9,546 nucleotides of DNA from JAMXLO01 sp036494925 (GTDB taxonomy: Bacteria; Pseudomonadota; Alphaproteobacteria; Acetobacterales; Acetobacteraceae): positions 1 to 9,546 of the forward strand of contig DASXNR010000487.1 of the NCBI GenBank assembly GCA_036494925.1, read 5' to 3'. The position numbers and the translations under genes are program-made. Under the pieces are notes generated by a model. The model was not told the DNA's origin, searched no databases, and saw only the letters and a program-made list of their open reading frames with translations. Shown in pieces: positions 5,883-9,546 of this stretch (within the stretch, counting starts at the first letter, position 1; every line of letters starts with the position of its first letter).

Positions 5883-8800
5883 GAGCTGACGTTGACCCCC
5901 GATTTACCCGCGTATTGGATCGCCGCCATGAGTGCCGCGGCTGATCGCACCGGCGACGCCGTTCTGCCACTGCCCGGAAAGTGCTGCGCGAGCCACGCGT
6001 CGGTCGCCGCTACGTCGGCGGGGTTGAGGCAGAACACCTGGGCCGCGAGCTCCAGCATTGGCGCGCAGGCCGCGGGAGAGGCCGTGAGCAAACCCGCGAT
6101 CGCGACGCCGGTCTCGCGCAGTGCACGCAGCTGTTCGAGGTCGGCCTTGTGCGGGCCATCCGAGGGAACGATGCGCAGCAGCGCCGTCGCTCCGAAAAGG
6201 CTTGCGGGTTCGTCCGGCGCCGGCGGCTGCCGCAGTCCCAGCAGCGCGGCGGCCCGCACGCGGTCGTAGTACCAGCGGCCTTGACGCTGCCCGACGAGAT
6301 CGACCCGGACATCCGTGGCATGCGTGGTGAGCAGCGTCGTGACCAGCGCACCCAGCGGATCGGTTTGCTCCAGGATGCGGCATGCGCTGGCATCGATCAG
6401 CAGAGTTGGCGGCCGCACGGTCGGAAAGTTGCGTGCCAGGGCGCGGGCGCAGGCCGCCAAGGTATCGACGCTGACATCATCGGCGGGAAGCGCGTAGGCG
6501 AGGCTCCGTGTCGTCCGTTGCCGCGCCGCGGCGTCCCCATCCGCATAGAACGCCTCGATCGCCGCGTGATACTCCGCAGCGATGCGTCGTGGCGACAGAT
6601 TGTTCGCGACGTGCGCTTTTGCCGCAGCCGCCAGGGCCTGCCGCCGCGCGGGATCGCGCAGCAGCAGCAGCGCCTCGGCGAGCATCGTGTCGGTGAAGTC
6701 GGCCGGCAGCCGGACCACGGTGTCTGCCGGAAGTTCAGCCGCGGATCCGTGGTCGTTGACCACCGTCGCCAAGCCGGCTGCCATGCAGTCCAGGATTGCG
6801 CCGGAGGTCTCGCCACGCGAATCGGTGCGCAATTGCACGGCGACGTCCGCTGCCGCGAGCCATGTGCGATAGGTCGCGATATCGACGTAATTCGTCCAGA
6901 GCCGCTCCACCGGCTGATCCATCCTGGCGGCGGCCCGCTTCAGCATCAGGGCGCCCCCATCGTCGGTCTGGCCGACGAACACCAGGCGTGCGTTCGTCGT
7001 GGTGAAGCGTGCCTCCTGCCAGGCTGCCAGCAGCCGGTCTGGCAGCTTGGCGGGTGTCACATAGCCGATGCTGCACACAACGAACTCATCTTCCGGAATA
7101 CCGAGCCGCGCGCGCGCTGCCAGTCGTTTCGGACCTTCAAACCTTTGGCGCAGATGCGGAATGATGTGGACCTCGCGGGTCGCGTCCCGGCCGAAATGGG
7201 TGGCAAGGATATCGCGCCCATGTGACGAGTGTTGAATGACGCCGGTCGCGGCCTGCAGCACCGCCAGGCTGCACGGGAAGTCACGCAATGCGGCGTCCAC
7301 GCCGTCGCGCATTTCACCCAGCACAGCAGGCCAACCATGCGAGCGGTAGAGGGTCTCGGTGAAGCCTGCCGGGCCAGAGCCGTTGCGGTTGGCGATCCAA
7401 TTGCGCACGCCCGACAGGTAGGCATCGTGCAGCGTCACCGTTCCGGAAACCAGCGGCAGCAGGTGTTGCAACTGCGCGGCATGGAACTCGGAATTGCCAA
7501 TGTGATACAGGATGCGATCGAAACCGTCGGCCTCGGTGAGGAACCTGGTCGGCGTGATGACCGGAAAGTTTGACTCGAGATTTTCATCGTGCGTGCTCGG
7601 CTTATTCGCAACGATGGTAATGTCGTAGTAGCGGCCGAGTTCAGGGATGAGCTCGGCGCTGTAGTCGGCTATTCCACTCTGCTCCGGTGGTACCGGCGAC
7701 ACATAAGCCATGCGCGGGCGCCAGCCTGACGCCGAGGTCGTGGGCGAGCAATGATGCAGGCGTGCATGGGTTGCCTCCAGTCCTTCCCAGGCGCGAGCGG
7801 CGCTGTCCGACCAGGTGAAGCCCGCCGCCCGTTGAATCCCATGCGTCACAAGCGCGTTGCGAAACGCGGGATCCTGCAACACCGCCTGCATCCGCTCGGC
7901 AATGGCCGCGGGATCGGACGGATCGAACAGAGCATCGGCGCGGCCGACCACTTCGGGGAGGCTTGTAGTGTTGCTTGCGATCACAGGTGCGCCGCACGCC
8001 ATCGCCTCGGCAGCAGGCAGCCCAAAACCTTCATGCAGGGACGGCAGCACGAACAGCGCGCAACTTGCATACAGGGCCGGGAGGTCAGCATCGTCCACGA
8101 AATGAATGAGCACCAGTTCCGAGGGATCTATACCGGCAGACCGTGCGGTCGAGTGCAGAACATCGTCATTGCTCTTGCCAACGATCACGAGCTGATGGCG
8201 TGCCCGCAGGCCTTTGGGCAGCATGCCGTAGGCGCGGATCAGTCCGGGTTCGTTCTTGCGAATGTCGCCGGCGCCGAGAAACAGGATGAAACCGGCGCGC
8301 AAGCCAAGCCTTTGCAGCAGATCCTCACGCTGCACAGCGGATAAATGCGGCAGCGTGAACTCTGGGCCAATGCCGGCCCTGATATTGAACACATGCTGCG
8401 GATCACAGCCGAGATGGGTGATCATTTCACTGCGGCTGGATTCTGAAATGGCAAGCACCGCGTCAGCCAACCGCAACTCTTGCAGGCACCGCAGATACCA
8501 TCGACTGATGCCGGCTTGATGCCACGGACCGTCGAGATATTGCTCCCGACGAACCAGGGGAATGAGATCATAGCCGGTGGCGACAATGGGCGGCCGCGTC
8601 CGCCAGGAAGGCCAACCCGTCACTACGTCGTCCGACCAGCCCTCGAAGATGCTGCCGACATGCAGCATGTCGGGCTTGAGCGAGATCAGGAACTCAGCCC
8701 GCATTGCCTCGGCCGAACGCCGCCTTGCCGGGTCACGCGACGTGGCCGCGGCCGTGTCACCGGGTCCGTGCCAGATGCGAATATTCCCGCGCGGCAAGAT

Positions 8801-8974
8801 CATGGCAAACGCTTCCCGCACAAAATCGGTGGGAAGGCCGCCGTTCAATGCGATGATGACGTCATGTGCACCGCCCATTCGCGCCATCGCCAAAGCAAGT
8901 TCGCGGCAATAGCGGCCGATGCCTCGCGTACTGCTAACGCCCTGCGCGCCCTGCAGATCGATCACCAGTCGCAA
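5876..8974 (-). CDS. Tandem-domain GT4-family glycosyltransferase (1032 residues)
   Basis: It probably transfers sugars from nucleotide donors to a surface polysaccharide or lipid acceptor on the cytoplasmic side. Domain 1 (about 1-400) is a full GT-B/GT4 unit: MRLVIDLQGAQ, RGIGRY (17-22), a GxGDIRKN-type donor-domain start (234-241), and the EX7E motif in HEGFGLPAAE (Glu315, Glu323). Domain 2 (about 420-812) is a second GT-B unit, starting AYVSPVPPEQSGIADYS, with CSIGYVTPAKLPD (634-646) and DSRGETSGAILDC (718-730) in place of a strict EX7E. A further C-terminal region (about 855-1032) begins PTLLIDASA and may be a truncated or diverged third N-terminal GT half. No signal peptide or membrane helix is seen. 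The start is a TTG at 8974, 4 bases after the upstream stop. It is chosen because it restores the family N-terminus; a GTG three codons on would remove the first strand residues. Confidence 0.92.
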   Translation of the reverse strand: MRLVIDLQGAQGVSSTRGIGRYCRELALAMARMGGAHDVIIALNGGLPTDFVREAFAMILPRGNIRIWHGPGDTAAATSRDPARRRSAEAMRAEFLISLKPDMLHVGSIFEGWSDDVVTGWPSWRTRPPIVATGYDLIPLVRREQYLDGPWHQAGISRWYLRCLQELRLADAVLAISESSRSEMITHLGCDPQHVFNIRAGIGPEFTLPHLSAVQREDLLQRLGLRAGFILFLGAGDIRKNEPGLIRAYGMLPKGLRARHQLVIVGKSNDDVLHSTARSAGIDPSELVLIHFVDDADLPALYASCALFVLPSLHEGFGLPAAEAMACGAPVIASNTTSLPEVVGRADALFDPSDPAAIAERMQAVLQDPAFRNALVTHGIQRAAGFTWSDSAARAWEGLEATHARLHHCSPTTSASGWRPRMAYVSPVPPEQSGIADYSAELIPELGRYYDITIVANKPSTHDENLESNFPVITPTRFLTEADGFDRILYHIGNSEFHAAQLQHLLPLVSGTVTLHDAYLSGVRNWIANRNGSGPAGFTETLYRSHGWPAVLGEMRDGVDAALRDFPCSLAVLQAATGVIQHSSHGRDILATHFGRDATREVHIIPHLRQRFEGPKRLAARARLGIPEDEFVVCSIGYVTPAKLPDRLLAAWQEARFTTTNARLVFVGQTDDGGALMLKRAAARMDQPVERLWTNYVDIATYRTWLAAADVAVQLRTDSRGETSGAILDCMAAGLATVVNDHGSAAELPADTVVRLPADFTDTMLAEALLLLRDPARRQALAAAAKAHVANNLSPRRIAAEYHAAIEAFYADGDAAARQRTTRSLAYALPADDVSVDTLAACARALARNFPTVRPPTLLIDASACRILEQTDPLGALVTTLLTTHATDVRVDLVGQRQGRWYYDRVRAAALLGLRQPPAPDEPASLFGATALLRIVPSDGPHKADLEQLRALRETGVAIAGLLTASPAACAPMLELAAQVFCLNPADVAATDAWLAQHFPGSGRTASPVRSAAALMAAIQYAGKSGVNVSSW

Positions 8975-8978
8975 GGCG

Positions 8979-9332
8979 CTACCACAGGATACGCTTCCGC
9001 CGAGCGTTCGCCGCAGCCGCCAGGCGCGTGAAACAGGCGCGCTCGTCGGTAGTCAAATCATCAGGTGGATTCACCCAGAAGCCGTTGAGCCCTTCCGCCT
9101 GCCCCGCATCAACGATCAGCAACGGTCGGCCGGGTTCATCGCGGTTATGCGCCTCGCGATAGATCTCGTAGCGGTCGGAGAACCACTGATAAGGCCCGGG
9201 AATCACACGGCGTGCCCGTGTCGCAGCACCGGGAACCCCTGGTAGTCGTCCCCCCAGATCCACCACCCAGACGAAGCCGATACGCAGGCGCCGCTTCGCC
9301 GGCTCGGGCAACCGTCGAAATCGATTCAGCAT
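8979..9332 (-). CDS. Hypothetical protein upstream of the glycosyltransferase (start uncertain)
   Basis: I do not recognise this protein. From the ATG at 9332 it has 117 residues, with a basic N-terminus (MLNRFRRLPEPAKRRLR), a short hydrophobic stretch FVWVVDLG, then GPYQWFSDRYEIYREAH, PLLIVDAGQAEGLNGFWV and a basic C-terminus ending RRKRILW. GGCGGA about 8 bases before that ATG is a fair ribosome binding site. The same frame stays open to the window edge at 9546, with further ATGs at 9377 and 9536. Upstream of 9332, however, codon choice is poor (many AGA, CGT, GCT, ATA) and the peptide looks random, so the short form is preferred. Its TAG lies 4 bases before the glycosyltransferase TTG, implying co-transcription and probable coupling. 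Function is unknown; an accessory role in glycan synthesis is only guilt by association. Confidence 0.6.
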   Translation of the reverse strand: MLNRFRRLPEPAKRRLRIGFVWVVDLGGRLPGVPGAATRARRVIPGPYQWFSDRYEIYREAHNRDEPGRPLLIVDAGQAEGLNGFWVNPPDDLTTDERACFTRLAAAANARRKRILW

Positions 9333-9546
9333 TGCTATGATCCGCCCGCGCGGCAGTCGCACCGTTGTGGCGGTCATGCTGAAAACCGCACCGGCGCCTG
9401 GATCACGTCTCTCCAGCGGATGCCTGATACGTCCGATACCGCTCGCAGCCGCTCTGCCGATATCAAATGTAGCGACGTGGACACGGACACTTCTGTTCGA
9501 CACCGCATGCCGAGCCGGAACGGCTGCGGAAACCATCGGACGGAAG

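Noticed and set aside
5981..7225. 414-codon plus-strand open frame opposite the glycosyltransferase gene
   Set aside because: Antisense shadow of a strongly coding minus-strand gene with conserved GT4 motifs; its own sequence is Arg/Gly/Gln-rich and has no domain.
9336..9546. Plus-strand frame open from an ATG at 9336 to the window edge
   Set aside because: No motif, no ribosome binding site, unusual codon choice, and it overlaps the probable leader of the minus-strand operon; cannot be judged without further sequence.

Overview
The window is GC-rich bacterial DNA with dense coding on both strands. The gene set (dapE of the alphaproteobacterial type, a decayed BrnT/BrnA-like pair, a DUF4239-like membrane protein, ACC deaminase and a very long multi-domain glycosyltransferase) suggests a soil- or plant-associated alphaproteobacterium. 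Acetobacteraceae/Rhodospirillales is my best guess. This is inferred from protein style and base composition, not from a database match.

Layout. (1) 1-2203, plus strand: the 3' part of dapE (lysine/diaminopimelate synthesis), then two small multi-pass membrane proteins. Each start overlaps the preceding stop as ATGA, so the three genes form a tightly coupled operon. The two membrane proteins share landmark motifs at matching positions and look like ancient tandem paralogues; I do not recognise their family. (2) 2204-4033: about 1.8 kb with no intact gene. It holds a clear wreck of a BrnT/BrnA-type toxin-antitoxin pair (2908-3350), broken by several indels, a probable gene fragment on the minus strand (about 3360-3548), and short repeats. 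It reads as a decaying accessory segment. (3) 4034-5044, plus strand: an intact acdS (ACC deaminase) with the residues that separate true ACC deaminases from D-cysteine desulfhydrases. (4) 5070-9546, minus strand, convergent with acdS: a small unknown protein (8979-9332 or longer), a 1032-residue tandem-domain GT4 glycosyltransferase with a TTG start, and a four-helix DUF4239/bestrophin-like membrane protein whose GTG start overlaps the glycosyltransferase stop by 7 nt. These three look co-transcribed, and the set suggests surface polysaccharide work.

The intact genes are largely recognisable families. The less ordinary points are the coupled paralogue pair behind dapE, the micro-deleted BrnTA remnant, the extra C-terminal region on the glycosyltransferase, and its coupling to a DUF4239 protein. 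I do not see convincing evidence for a wholly new system.
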